Origin: Strigamia acuminata
Taxonomy: Eukaryota > Arthropoda > Chilopoda > Geophilomorpha > Linotaeniidae
Direction of reading: 5' to 3'
Length of the DNA: 64,000 bases
Assembly: GCA_949358305.1 (NCBI GenBank)
Contig: OX442321.1
Coordinates: 3,745,605-3,809,604, forward strand
Every line of letters begins with the position of its first letter. The first letter of the stretch is position 1. Under the pieces are notes generated by a model, which was not told where the DNA came from, did no database searches, and worked only from the letters and a program-made list of their open reading frames with translations. Below are positions 32,877 through 44,400 of the stretch, piece by piece. The translations under genes were made by a program, and so were the position numbers.

Positions 32877-33835
32877 TGTGGTGATCTCAAAATATTCACC
32901 AACTTAGAAGATTAAATTAATTATCTTCTAATTAATTTGACTGTGGCACACGCCAAGTCAGATCATGTGACCGAGGGGAGAAATCCTCTCTAGGCACATA
33001 TCACCCCAGGTTGTCCGGGGTGAAAACGGTTATTAGCCGTTATGGTGCAATATGGTGTAATAACCACTAGTTGCACCCATTTGAGCTAAGTGCGCAGGTT
33101 TTCTGCGCAATATTGAAGCGTGCTGGGCTCGCGTCTTGGCTCAAATCGGGACTCTGAAAAATACAACAACAACCTCAACATCACTGCTTTTGCTCCTGAA
33201 AGAAAAGTATTGATAGAGGACCGTTGTAACTCAGTTTCACCTGCTATCTTTGTGTATCAAACGCACAAAGCCAGCAATCCTGCTTGAATTAGCCGTCGCT
33301 AATTCCAGCAATCGAGAAGAGAAGATTCCCGACGATCGTGAACCATCGCCGTCGCTGTTGCGCGAACGACAGCCACCGCCATCGTACGAAAGCCGGACGC
33401 CTACAGCCGTCAACCACCGCCGCCGAGCCGTCGCACGAGCCGTAGAAGGAGCCCACGAGAACCATCGTCTTCGACCATCGTTCGTGAGTTCGTAGAACGA
33501 AGACAATTTGCCTTCGCCTAACAACTTCAAGTTGTTTAAGCGCCATTTCTGACGCTTTGTAGCTTGCAACAGTCGTTGCAAGCCCTTCCTTTGTTTCATT
33601 GTTTCCCGCTCATTTTATTCTGTGATATTCATAATCATAATTAGTATATATTGTAATTTATCGAATAAAACATTTGTGTGATTTTTATTACCATAATAAA
33701 CTGTCTTTTTATTCCTATTTCCGTAAACTTAACCCTAGACAAGTTTCGGCCGCGATATAAGTCTTGTAAAGCATTCACCTGCGGTTTCTGCTTAATTTAT
33801 TAGAAATTAAGTGGATAAAAACCCGGATCGCAGCA
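32877..33835 (+). repeat. 3' LTR (959 bp)
   Basis: Direct repeat of 21499-22457 with no difference that I could see. It ends GCAGCA and is followed by the target duplication GCTC. The AATAAA at 33664-33669 would end the transcript. Confidence 0.95.
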
Positions 33836-35296
33836 GCTCCTGTATAATAGCAAATGCAAAACAATTTTTAATGCACAAAGTGTGACCAACTGGTCACCAC
33901 CAGTTGACACTGGAAACATTAACCAGAGGATCCTCAGCAGCTCCTATGGCGTATTGTCAGAGATGCGTCCAGATTGCAGCCAATCAGGACAGAGGATTGT
34001 GCAAGGTGTCAGTCTGTGGTATGACCGCCACGACCGACACAGAACAACACCAGCCACGAGAGTGACTGGTCGCATTGCTACACGTAGGGCAATGGCAATA
34101 CCAATAACTGGCGAGATCGCCCTCAAGTGCGAAGGGACTTCAGACAATCCGTTGGGCCGTGCTGTGAGATAACCGACCACGCTGCCCATATGGCCTTCAG
34201 TCACATGGTCAGCGGTTGGTCTTGGTTGGGTTGCTGAAGAGCAACCAAGGCGATAACACAACCATGGCAATAAAGAATATCAATCCTAAACTGTGTGTTT
34301 CTGTGTTTGTATTTAATTGTGAATGGTGTCCGAACGCCCATGATCCTGACCCCCATGATCCCCCAGACCATGAGGCGACTGACTGCCACTCACAAAAGAA
34401 ATACTTTAAACTCTTTAAAGTACTTCATTAATATCTTACGATAGAAACGTTTTTGAGAAAAATACCTAGAAATAAACGAAAACATTCTTTAGAGGCGCAA
34501 TTAAAATCATTTACACAAATTACCCTCATGCGGAATTAAAGTTACACGAGCAAATTCAACGCGACTGGATTGTGGAGTGTCAGTCTTATAACCAAGACAA
34601 CTCGCTGAAAAAAATTGCACCGTTTTAAAACATTTCCCTTTGACATTCTAATCTCAATCATAACTTACGAGTGTAAAGTAGGAAATATACGAGGACGATC
34701 AGATACATCATCAGCAATTTAGCATTAATTGGTTCGAAGTGAGTGTTTAATCACATAACATACCGATAGCAGGACCGTCTTTACACTTTTCAGCGCCCTG
34801 AGCTAATAAAATTCAGGCGCCCCTTGCCCAGCACTTTTCTGTGCCCGGCGCCCTTCTGTGCCCATCGAGCCCCTGTGTCCAGCACCCCCCTGTGCCCGGC
34901 GCCCCTGGGCTGCAGCCCAGTTATCCCAATGGTAAAGATGGGCCTGACCGGTAGTGTTGTTATGCAAGTTGCTATACACATAAAAAATAATTACCGGTAA
35001 GTTAGAAATTTAATGTGTTGTCTGCATGGTAATAAAAATTTTATTGTCATTTTATGTCTTGTATATCGATTTTAAAATTGTTCCATTTTATATTCCGATC
35101 GATCGTCTATGCAGTAACTCGTTGAACACCGAGGCATACAGTACACTCGCTAGTGCCTTTGCCAAATAAAGTAATGCATTTGTCCCTCAAAGAATTTGAT
35201 CCAACGTTAAGAATTTTGAAAAAAAAGAATACATTTTTTTTAGAGTTGAATTTTCGCTCGGAAATTTACATAAAGTGACAAAAATTAATTTTAGCA
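33836..35296 (+). repeat. Dispersed repeat R1, copy 3, right part, with a nested small element
   Basis: Resumes R1 after the Ty3 insertion: 33845-33882 matches 5598-5628, and 34390-35240 matches 6150-6850 and 16930-17560. 33885-34390 holds sequence not seen in the other copies, with no convincing gene. A 189-bp insertion lies at 34763-34951. Confidence 0.6.
34763..34951. mobile_element. 189-bp non-autonomous element, TA target duplication
   Basis: Absent from the paralogous R1 copy (17310-17330 reads cataacatagtgttg without a break). Flanked by TA (34761-34762, 34952-34953). Imperfect inverted ends, ccgatagcaggaccgtcttt and the reverse complement of aaagatgggcctgaccgg. The interior has tandem ctgtgcccggcgccc units. 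Confidence 0.65.
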
Positions 35297-35880
35297 TGTG
35301 GTGATCTCCCTTTTATTTATTATTTTTCCTAAATAAAAATCACCACTGAGTCACTATGATAGAAGGGTCGTTTCCCTTGTGTTGGCTCCACCTCCCCCCT
35401 GAGCAGGTGTGTGCCCCGAGGGGAGTAAGGTGATAGGTGGACAGCCCCCATTGGCTGTCGCTGTCCTCTCACCCCACTGCATAAAAGGTGGAGTTACCCG
35501 CCTAAAGGACAGAACTTACACAAACGACACCAAGAACACAGCAACTACCTCACTGTCAGGCCAACTTCAAATATAAGTTAGGATTGATCGAGGATCGCTG
35601 AGCTAAGTTCAACTGTAACTCTCACGAACTTACGAGAGAGCTATTCCCCCCGAGTAGCCCTTGTGAAATCGGCAAAAATAATCGTCCCCAACGATTATTC
35701 CTTAAAAATAATCGTCCCCAACGATTATTCCTTCAAGCCCATGTCCGAGTGCTTTGTTCGGAACCCCCAGTTCCGCACCGAGGCCTCTGCAACACCAAAC
35801 ATAACCCCTAGACAACAGGCACAAATAGAAGACTCTTTGGGCATTCCACCACGTCCGTAACGACGAATCCGTGACGAATT
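35297..35880 (+). mobile_element. Third Ty3-type LTR, right end not resolved
   Basis: Begins TGTGGTGATCTC, like both other LTRs, and its first 50 bp form the same kind of hairpin (GTGGTGAT..ATCACCAC, 35298-35346). It has a TATA-like box cataaaagg near 35480 and the CCCTAGACA motif near 35807 that recurs in the related LTRs. A 29-bp tandem repeat (aaaataatcgtccccaacga) is at about 35673-35730. No CCCGGATCGCA end was found, so it is truncated or a different subfamily. Confidence 0.6.
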
Positions 35881-36012
35881 AACGACAATTCGAGATGCCA
35901 CCATTGTTCCAGCCAGTAGATCGAACACACTGTAGCTATCAAACAGCTTCCGAACCAACTTGGGACAGGACAAGGGGTCTACTGAACAACTGCCCAGTCC
36001 TTGCTTCCACGT

Positions 36013-36071
36013 TTTTTACACAAATTGGATGTTTTTTCCCAGAAATTAGATGTTTTTACCCAAAAATTGAA
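36013..36071. repeat. Short degenerate relative of the 21-bp minisatellite
   Basis: Two to three diverged units (aaattggatgttttttccc, agaaattagatgtttttacc) preceded by ttttttacacaaattggatg, the same junction that precedes the large array at 18247. It looks like an unexpanded ancestral form. Confidence 0.7.
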
Positions 36072-36597
36072 TATTAAATCCGTTACAATAAACAACAAAA
36101 GAATAATTACTTGAATTGTTTTACTGTTTGCTATGACAAGTGTTATAATATATCTTTCCAATCCCCCATAAATTAACTAAGCACATATACAATGCATCAC
36201 ATATACAATACCAATATATTACTACAAAAAAAAAACAAAGTAAACAACAAAAACTTTACAAAGTGAATAATACATTTTAAATTATAGAAAATCTATTAAT
36301 AAAACCAGTATAAAAATAACATATATAATATATATTTTTTTCCTTTTAAAAAAACAATCAGATTTATCAATTATTAATATTTACTAGGCAAAAATGTTTA
36401 CAAAATCACAACCTTCTTAAGAAAATTAAGAAAACCTGTTGCATAAGAATCATTCTAAATCAGATATGTATCAAAAGCTTGTTATCCATTTACACAAAAA
36501 TCGGCAACGTTTGTTGTGGAATATGCCAACTCTCGCTATCCTACCCAGTAATAAGCTACAAAAATTTGAAGTTCAGTAGAAAAAGTTTATCGTCTAT
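36072..36597. other. AT-rich spacer
   Basis: 3' flank of the coiled-coil gene. I see poly-A/T runs and no gene, repeat family or RNA. Confidence 0.5.
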
Positions 36598-39500
36598 TCA
36601 ATTATTCTCTCTCTTCTTCTTTTCAGTTCCGGCAATGGCTCTGGGTGTAGAAATGTTGCCGTCGCAGTCGATGTCCGAAGGATAATTGCCAAGGTAGCGA
36701 TGTCGGCTTTGTCCGGCTGAATGCGTGAAATCCATCATCTAAGAACAGACATGGAATTTTAATGTCTTCGGCTTTCCAGTTGTGCAGGTTGTGCAACACA
36801 TTCATGCAACTTTGGAGCGCCGAAATACAACCCAAAAGAAAGGCGCCTCCCACCTATGGGGCGCCGAAATACAACAATAAACAATAGGATCCCCCTGCGT
36901 ACAAGGATGTCACTACAGTCAGCGCACGGTATCTTGATGCTAAATTCGTACTGCGCATCCCATTCTGCGCAGACGATTTTCTACTTCCAGTTGTTATTTA
37001 TTTAGCAGTATTAACCCTATTATTAGGCCTAATAATGCTAAAATAAAGTAAATAAGCAACAATAAACTCATCATTAAAAGTAATTCACACAGTATGACCA
37101 AAATATTGTTGTTTATTTACTTTATTTTAGCATTATTAGGCCTAATACTAGGCTTAACACTGCTAAATAACAACTGGAATTAGAAAATCGTCTGCGCAGA
37201 ATGGGATGCGCAGTGCGAATTTAGCATCAAGATACCGTGCACGGACTATAGGCTTATACTTCCAGATCTCGCTCGTCTCGTAATCTCGGTCTCGGAGATC
37301 TCGGTTTTTTAAAGGCTTTTATTTAACTTCACTTGAACGTTTGTGTGTGTGTGTTTGTGTGGAGGTTCAATGTCCGGTCACGTGACCTGTAATGTAATTT
37401 TTTAGAACCACAGCGTCACCTGGCGGAACCCGTGTCCTTTAATGGAGGCTAAAATGTTCGTCGCGAAACAAAAAATGCTGTTTTCTATGTCGAAATGAGA
37501 TTTGTAAATTTTGAAACCAGTCTCATTCGACTAGAAATCAAAAATGCACCTGCCTGTATCTTTTGTTTTTAATATTATTTAGAAAAAGTACTTTGTTGAA
37601 GGTTTTTTGACACGATCACGGCAAAACAATCTGCGGCGATTTGAAAAACCAATTTAAAAGCCTTTTCCAAAAACTTTGTTTTTTATATTTACTTATTTAG
37701 TCTCAGGATCTTGGTTTCGGTTAGATGTAATCCAGCTCAACCAATTAGAAATAGGTCAATGTTGTTCGATTTAGAATATACAAACAATGGGATCCCCCCT
37801 GAGTACAAGGATGTCACTAGGCCGTACCTGTCGAACTCCGCTTTGGTCAATAATCTGAGCCATTTGCACGTTATGCCTGCTACCGGAGGCTCCTCTTTCG
37901 CTACTGATTCTTGTGTGGAAAGTTGGTTCTTTGCTTGCCTGGAATGATAAGTTAGTTTGATTTTCAAACAAATCTTTTTGTGCAAAGTTCGTACCTTCAA
38001 ATTTCTCTCCAAGGCTTTTTTATCTTCTTGCTCAGTTAGGAAATCTTCTTGCAAGAACTGTACTTGCAGTCGGAGCGTATCGCAATCCCGTTCCAGATCA
38101 TGCACCGTGGCTTTCATTCGTGCCAGATCCCGTTCGGCACTCAATCGCTGCTCGTGTTCCTCGCGGAAATCTCCTTCCAAGATATCGATCTAAAAACAGA
38201 GCATATGTTTAAATTTAAACAATTGTGGATTACACACTCCTGCGGTCTCCTTGTAAGTGTCAAACACCATACCTGTTTGTAAGCGGCGAGCAATCGCTCT
38301 TTGATGGAAGTCAACTCTGTGACCGAAATCGACGGCTTCGGCCTGGCCAACATGCTTTCAAATTGCGTCTTCACCGCTTCGTCTTTGCAGGCTGCAGTAT
38401 TTCTATGGAGTACTTCGCTTAACAATCTCTGGGTTTCATCTCTCTCCGCTTCCACGCTTTCCAGTTCTCTACTGGCTTGCATCAGCAGTAGTTCTACATC
38501 CTGTCTTCGCTGTTCGTGTCGAGTTCTTGTCTGTTCGAGGTGTTGTATCGTTTGGCCAAGTTGTTCTTCCAAACCTTCAATTTTGTGCTTCAGATTGGCA
38601 TTTTCTTGAAGAACTCTATCCAATTCACTCCCCAATTGAACCTGCAAGGAAATCACAATTATAGAAAAGTGCTCTGTGGACTTCATTGGGCGTTTTGTCA
38701 GTGTTTCATGACGAACAGTGAAAGTTGTTTGGTTTAATGTTTATACGGCAATACAGTAGTTTTGCAATTAAGAGCCGCGGCTCTTATTCAAAACTGTCAC
38801 TCAAATAATAACCGCGGCTATTATTCGAGGGCGGCTCGTATATCAAATCGCCTCTTTCAGTCCGACTCTTATATCAAATCGACTCTCTCGGTCGCGGCTC
38901 TTATATCAAATCGCCTCTCTCGTTCGCAGCTCTTATTCGAGGGCGACTCTTAATCGGTAAAATACGGCAATATTTCCAAGATAATTTTAACACAATGGAA
39001 TATTTGTTGGGAATATTTAGTGTAAAAATCACCAATTGATGTCGTTACTTGTATAGAATTTGTGTTTTTGTATCACGTGGTGACGCTCCTACCATATTTG
39101 GAGTGGTCACTTCTTTGTTTCACTTATCCGATCAATGTGTAATGGTGAAGACGCATTTGATTGTATTAAACTTCAAATCGTTATCCGTTCATATTTATAA
39201 CAATATTTACCTCTCGTTCTGACGGTGCCGGCGAAACCACTAAATCCCTTCTTCTGGTTGGCGAAGACGTGCCGGGGATTTCAGGATCGTATAATTTACT
39301 TCGAAGACCTTCGTTATCCTTGCTTAAAACAAACACTTCGCTTCTAAGCCCAGAATTGTTGCTTTCAATTCGCTTCAGATTACATTCCAACGTGTTAATA
39401 TATTTTTGTTTACTCTAAAATTGAAAAAAAAATATTCATCATAAAAACTTTAATTTCACTTCTAATTTCATAAGCAAAGAAAATCTCACCAGTAATAACT

Positions 39501-39928
39501 TTTTAAGACCTTGCAATTGTTCCTCCATATCCATTACTTTATTCATAAAACCCTGCAACTCGCTCCGGAGTCCAACCGCATTGATTTTCTCATTTGCTGA
39601 CAGTTCCATTAAACTTGGAATGAGAGAGTAAGGTGATGAGGTATTTCTGGGTGGTCCCTGCGCTCCTGATGTTCCTCTTTAAAAAAAAGCAAACAAAAAT
39701 TAAAATAATTCAGACAAAAATTAAGAAAATACAAATTAAACACCTGGCAATCAATTCAGCTGGTGGTCCATCGGCTGAAACAGCAGAAAATACAGAAGAG
39801 GAACTGGTAGCTCCAGACAGAGCTGACCAAGATGCATCAGTATTCCTTGATTTGGGATTATCCATGTCAAAAATTGAAGAATCAGTTGAAGTTGTGTCCA
39901 CAGTTGCTGAAGCTTCTGTCAATTTCAT
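36598..39928 (-). CDS. Coiled-coil protein, possibly TNIP/optineurin-like
   Basis: Seven exons on the minus strand: 39744-39928 (ATG at 39926-39928), 39490-39676, 39211-39414, 38273-38641, 37995-38189, 37828-37938, 36598-36738 (TGA). All GT-AG, phases consistent, about 430 aa. The N-terminus is Ser/Thr-rich and probably disordered. Most of the rest is heptad-rich coiled coil (MNKVMDMEEQLQGLKKLLL, LERDCDTLRLQVQFLQ). Two L-x-x-D-F-x-x-E elements (ILEGDFREEHEQR and FLQEDFLTEQEDKK) recall the ubiquitin-binding UBAN helix of TNIP, optineurin and NEMO. That link is my inference and weak; a generic coiled-coil scaffold is the alternative. The last exon is the least certain. Introns 3 and 6 are enlarged by repeats. 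Confidence 0.6.
36916..37248. mobile_element. 333-bp fold-back TIR element in an intron, TA target duplication
   Basis: Nearly the whole element is two inverted arms of about 140 bp (left gcacggtatcttgatgctaa, right ttagcatcaagataccgtgc; both carry ttaggcctaata). TA flanks at 36914-36915 and 37249-37250. The outer flanks match 37789-37835, the exon 6/intron 6 junction of the same gene, which has the uninterrupted site. Confidence 0.8.
38754..38975. repeat. ccgcggct-rich interspersed repeat in intron 3
   Basis: Starts with the palindrome gagccgcggctc and contains several diverged units of about 36 bp (ctcttatatcaaatcgcctct). Related fragments occur at about 52080-52125 and 54640-54900. Confidence 0.6.
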
Positions 39929-40540
39929 GTGTGGCTGTGTGGAAAATGTGAAGGGGATTTTTAGTACAGGGAAATATAATCTAATTGTACATTGGGCAAG
40001 TCTTACCATTATGTTGCAATGGTTGATTGTGGTGAAAACACTTAAAAACAAAGAAAAAAGGATTTTTTAAGGCAAAATGAATGCAAAGTTGTTGCCAGTC
40101 AAGCGAAAAAGGCCCAGTGGTAATCAATATTTCACTTTAAGGGATTTGTTTACCTGTTTTCAACGATCTGGTGAGTGGGGCGAGATTCTTGAGTGAGAGT
40201 GTTTGGTTAAATGAGCGATGATCGTAAGTTTAGGTCGTGGTTTACTGGATTACATAATCTGTTTGAGGAAAAGGGGAATTCACCGCCCACCGGCGCCATT
40301 ATGCGTGGATTAGTCATGTCAGTTAGGGGATTTCCGGGTTCGTGGATGTGGAGAAACTAAGCGATGTTTTTCACGTGAAATTTTGATTTTGGTTAGTGTG
40401 AAATGTGAAGTTATCGAAAAACTTATCAATTTTGTCGTTTGAAAATTCTTAGGAAAATTTATTTGTGAATTTTTTGTTGAGTGTTTCCAAATTTGGAGTA
40501 ATTTTGGACAGATTTGAGAGATTTTAAGCATTTTTTTGTG
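39929..40540. other. 5' flank of the coiled-coil gene
   Basis: Probable promoter and 5' UTR of the minus-strand gene at 36598-39928. No recognisable core promoter element and no coding exon found. Confidence 0.35.
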
Positions 40541-40544
40541 TCTT

Positions 40545-41110
40545 TTAGTCATTTTTTGATAGATTTTAACTATTTTTATCCATTTTTAATAAATTATTGA
40601 CCACTTTTATCAATTTTTAATAAATTTTGATCATAAATTTTTATCCATTTTTCATAAATTTTGATTATTTTTAGTAAATTTTGATCATTTTTAGTAAGTT
40701 TTGATTATTTTTAGTAAATTTTGATCATTTTTAGTAAGTTTTGATTATTTTTAGTAAATTTTGATCATTTTTAGTAAGTTTTGATTATTTTTAGTAAATT
40801 TTGATCATTTTTAGTAAGTTTTGATCATTTTTAGTAAATTTTGATCTATTTCATCGATTTTTAATAATTTTTTACCATTTTTAATAGTTTGTTATCATTT
40901 TTAATGGTTTTTTTTATCATTTTTAATAATTTTTTATTATTATTATCCATTTTTAATAAAATTTGATCATTTTTATCCATTTAAAATAAATTTTGATCAC
41001 TTTTAGGCATTTTTTGATAGATTTTAACTCTCTTTATACATTTTTAATAAATTTTGATCATTTCAATTAATTTTTTTAACATTTTTTTTATAAATTTTGA
41101 TCATTTTGAT
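40545..41110. repeat. AT-rich minisatellite, 20-bp unit
   Basis: Units of the type tagtaaattttgatcatttt, regular at about 40,670-40,850 and diverged on both sides. Lies in the spacer between two convergently arranged repeats and the dctn4 3' end. No gene. Confidence 0.85.
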
Positions 41111-41461
41111 GCTAAAATTAACAAATTTGACTGAATTTATGCTAAAAATGAAGAAATCAGAGCAAATTTAGCACAAATTCTATCAAATCCGACAAATTTA
41201 ACCCACTCAGCTTCTAAGAGAAAACAAAAACTACAAAACACCACCACACCAACCAGAGAAATTCCCTTCTAAATGCACATTTAATTCTCAAGCAAAATAC
41301 ACGTCCATCAAATCCCATAATTACAAAAGCTCAAATCCACAAACAAAAACAAAAAATAATTTACTTCGCCAAAGCAGCCAGTCAGATTCCTAACCAAACC
41401 CTTCCGACTCCCCACTCATCTCTCATAATTCCATCAACACGCCAACAAAACATGCAGAACA

Positions 41462-44400
41462 CTAAGCGTGACCAAAATTGATAATCAACTGATGTTGCAA
41501 CCACGTGATTTGGGGCTCCCTGGGATCCGCCTGGGCTTGCGGCATCGTGTTCAAATAATCGTAGCGCATTACGATGGGAAGTCGAATGTCAACGTGCTTT
41601 TTCAACGGCGTTATCTCCACGAATATTCCAACTTTATTGGCTTTGCGAAACGAGATGACGCTGGAAAGAGTTATTGAGATATATTGGAATTGGAAAATGG
41701 CGGAGATGGATAGTTTTACTTTGGATCGTCTTCGAAGCCCATGTTTTCGGACATGTCGTCGAATTCGGCCGCGTCGTCTCGGGGGCCGATGATGATTTCT
41801 TTTTGAGGCAGTTCGACCTGGGGAATTGAGTAAATTTCATTGGGGTTGGGAAATTAATGGTGGGGGGGTTTTTGAGGGGTTTTTGGGTACCTTTCCTGAT
41901 GTTTTGTATTCTGTAATGTCTCCTGGTTGGAGGGTAACGTGCATGGTGTTTTGAGTTGGGTTGGTCAATGTCAATACGGCTCGTGTTTTCTGGAAAAAAA
42001 ATTAATAGGTCGAATTAGACATTTTTGTAGAAAATGTAGACAAATTTTGGTATTTTTTTCGAAAAATTTAGACACATTTATGGGAATTTTCGATAAATTT
42101 GCAGACATTTTTTGAAATTTTCGATTAATTTTTGATAAATTCAGACAAACATCGTACAATTTCGATTAATTTTTGACAAATTCAGACAAATTTCGGAAAT
42201 TTCAGATTAATTTATGATAAATTCAGACAAATTTCGGAAATTTCAGATTAATTTATGATAAATTCAGACAAACTTAGCAAATTTTCGATTAATTTTTGAC
42301 AAATTCAGACAAATTTCGCAAAATTTCGATTAATTTTCGATAAATTAGACAAATTCTCAATAGATTTCGATAAATTAGACAAATTCTCAATAGATTTCGA
42401 TAAATTTAGTCAAATTCTCAATAGATTTCGATAAATTTAAACAAATTCTCCATAAATTTCAACAATTTTTTGATAAATAAAAAAACTCAATTTTACTTCG
42501 TTCACCGCCAACTGAATTTCAGACGACAACCGTATATTCGGCACGTGGTAACTAAAACACAAAAACCCCATTAAAAATCCAACCACCACTAAAATCCACC
42601 ATCCCCATCATTCCCAAACTCACTAAGCTGCCAATTGAATTTTAAACTTAATCGACGAAGGATTAAACTCCGGTTTACTCAAATTATGCTCGCATTCGCG
42701 ACACCGTTGCGACCGCTTCACCAGCAAATGTTTATGTCTGGGATACAAATCCGCGGTATTCGACATCTGCATCTCGGGCTGCGTCAACATCTGACCCACG
42801 GTGCATTCTGCCAACAAAACAACCACATTCCCTCAAATATAAATAATAATTACCATTTTTACATGTACCCAGTTATCTAGATAAGTGAAAATGCGAATTT
42901 AACTATTGGAAAACTGATTATGTAAACGAAAAAGTTTTCTGGAAAACTAAATTCCAGTTCTACGAAGTAGATTTTGGGCGTTTTGCGCATTGAAAACTGC
43001 ATGTATACACCCGTGCATGCGAAAATTAAAAACTGCGATCGGAATAGCGTTGAATCGTAGTAGTAACGATAGAGTTGTTCACGAGTGCGATATATCGCAC
43101 GGCGATTTTTTTATTTCCAAAATCGCACTGCGGTTTTTATATATAAAAAAACTGTAACATGATTAACCGCAAACCGAAAAAAACCAAAAATCTAGAAATT
43201 TCATTTTATTTTACTTTTAAACAAAAAAAAATTAATTTTTATTGTTCTTCCTGAATTTTGGAGTTTTTAGGGTTTATTTTCTTGAATTTTGGAGTTTTTA
43301 GGGTTTATTTTCTTGAATTTTGAAGTTTCTAGAGTTTATTTTCTTGAATTTTGGAGTATTTAGGGTTTATTTTCGTGAATTTTTAGGTTTATAGGGTTTA
43401 TTTTCTTGAAATTTTGGGGGTATGCGGTTTTTTGCGGTTTTATGCGGTTTTACGATATACCGCGTGCATTGCGGTTTTTTTCGGAAACCGCATCGCACTT
43501 GCCAAAAAAAATAACCGCATAGCCCTAGTAACGATACATTAGATCGACGTACCAACAACACTTTGTACCGAAAACGATATGAAATGAGCTAAAAACACGA
43601 TTTCCGAGGTCAGAATTTGATTTGTTTAGTGGCCAAAATAGACCGACAACCATTTTGTTGTTCCAGATAATCAAAATGCATTATGGGTAATTCACATGTG
43701 GCGTCATGCTTACCAGAAAACTAGTGCCATGTAAATACACGCGGTTATCCGGATAAATTAAATCCGGATTTTCACTTTTCTGGAAATCTGAGTACATGTA
43801 AACATGGTAATTCACAAATTAACGCGTACTGAAAGGCAAAGTTATAGTTTGAGTAAAATAGTCATCGGGCAACGACTCCATTTCTTCGCTCGCGACCGCC
43901 GGCTGCATTTCAAGCGCCTTGTTGTCGTCGCTTTTCAAACTGAAATGTATTAACACGGATTAAGTTTTATTTTGTTTTTTTTAATTTTGGGTTTCGTACT
44001 TTAGACCTCCGATGGAGGGAAGACTGGTTTTCTTTTTCGACATTAGTGCGCTTAGTGTGTATTTGTCCTGTTAAGAGAGTGGGAAGAATTGGAGTAATGG
44101 CGGCGGGTTGTTTTCGGATTTGGGTTTTTTTTTTTTTACTGAGAATTGGATGAATGGGCGTTTTCGCATGGTTTTTCGATGTTCCTTTTCCATTTTGTCG
44201 TGTAGGGCTAAGGCTCGGTAGTGTTCGATTAGGGATGCGACGGTTTTCGAGTCTGGGTTTTCAATTTCCTGCCAACCGCCACTCGCTTTGGATGAAATTA
44301 AAAATTGAAATTTTGTAGAAAAATTTTTAAATTTTTTGGTGAGTTTTGAAAATTTTGATCAAATTTGATGAATTTTGATGTGATGTGATAAATTTTGATG

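Larger units (their letters stand above)
21499..33835 (+). mobile_element. Complete Ty3/gypsy (Metaviridae) LTR retrotransposon with a third ORF
   Basis: 12,337-bp element: 5' LTR 21499-22457, primer site 22460-22477, gag 22572-25595, pol 25574-29842 (by -1 frameshift), spliced third ORF 30032-32824, polypurine tract 32866-32876, 3' LTR 32877-33835. It is flanked by the 4-bp duplication GCTC (21495-21498, 33836-33839). The domain order protease, reverse transcriptase, RNase H, integrase defines Ty3/gypsy. A paralogous empty site exists near 5580-5600. Both LTRs have the same length and read as identical, and no ORF is broken, so the insertion is recent and the element may still be active. Confidence 0.95.
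42851..43810. mobile_element. Outer TIR element filling dctn4 intron 6
   Basis: Inverted ends of about 55 bp: left from accatttttacatgtaccca, right ending catgtaaacatggt. Both contain the subterminal aagtgaaaatncg block. It occupies almost all of the 1022-bp intron, leaving about 60 bp, the normal intron size here. A second element (43072-43526) is nested inside. No coding sequence. Confidence 0.65.

Noticed and set aside
39633-40070. 145-codon plus-strand frame
   Set aside because: It lies antisense to exon 1 of the minus-strand coiled-coil gene, whose splice sites and phases fit better.
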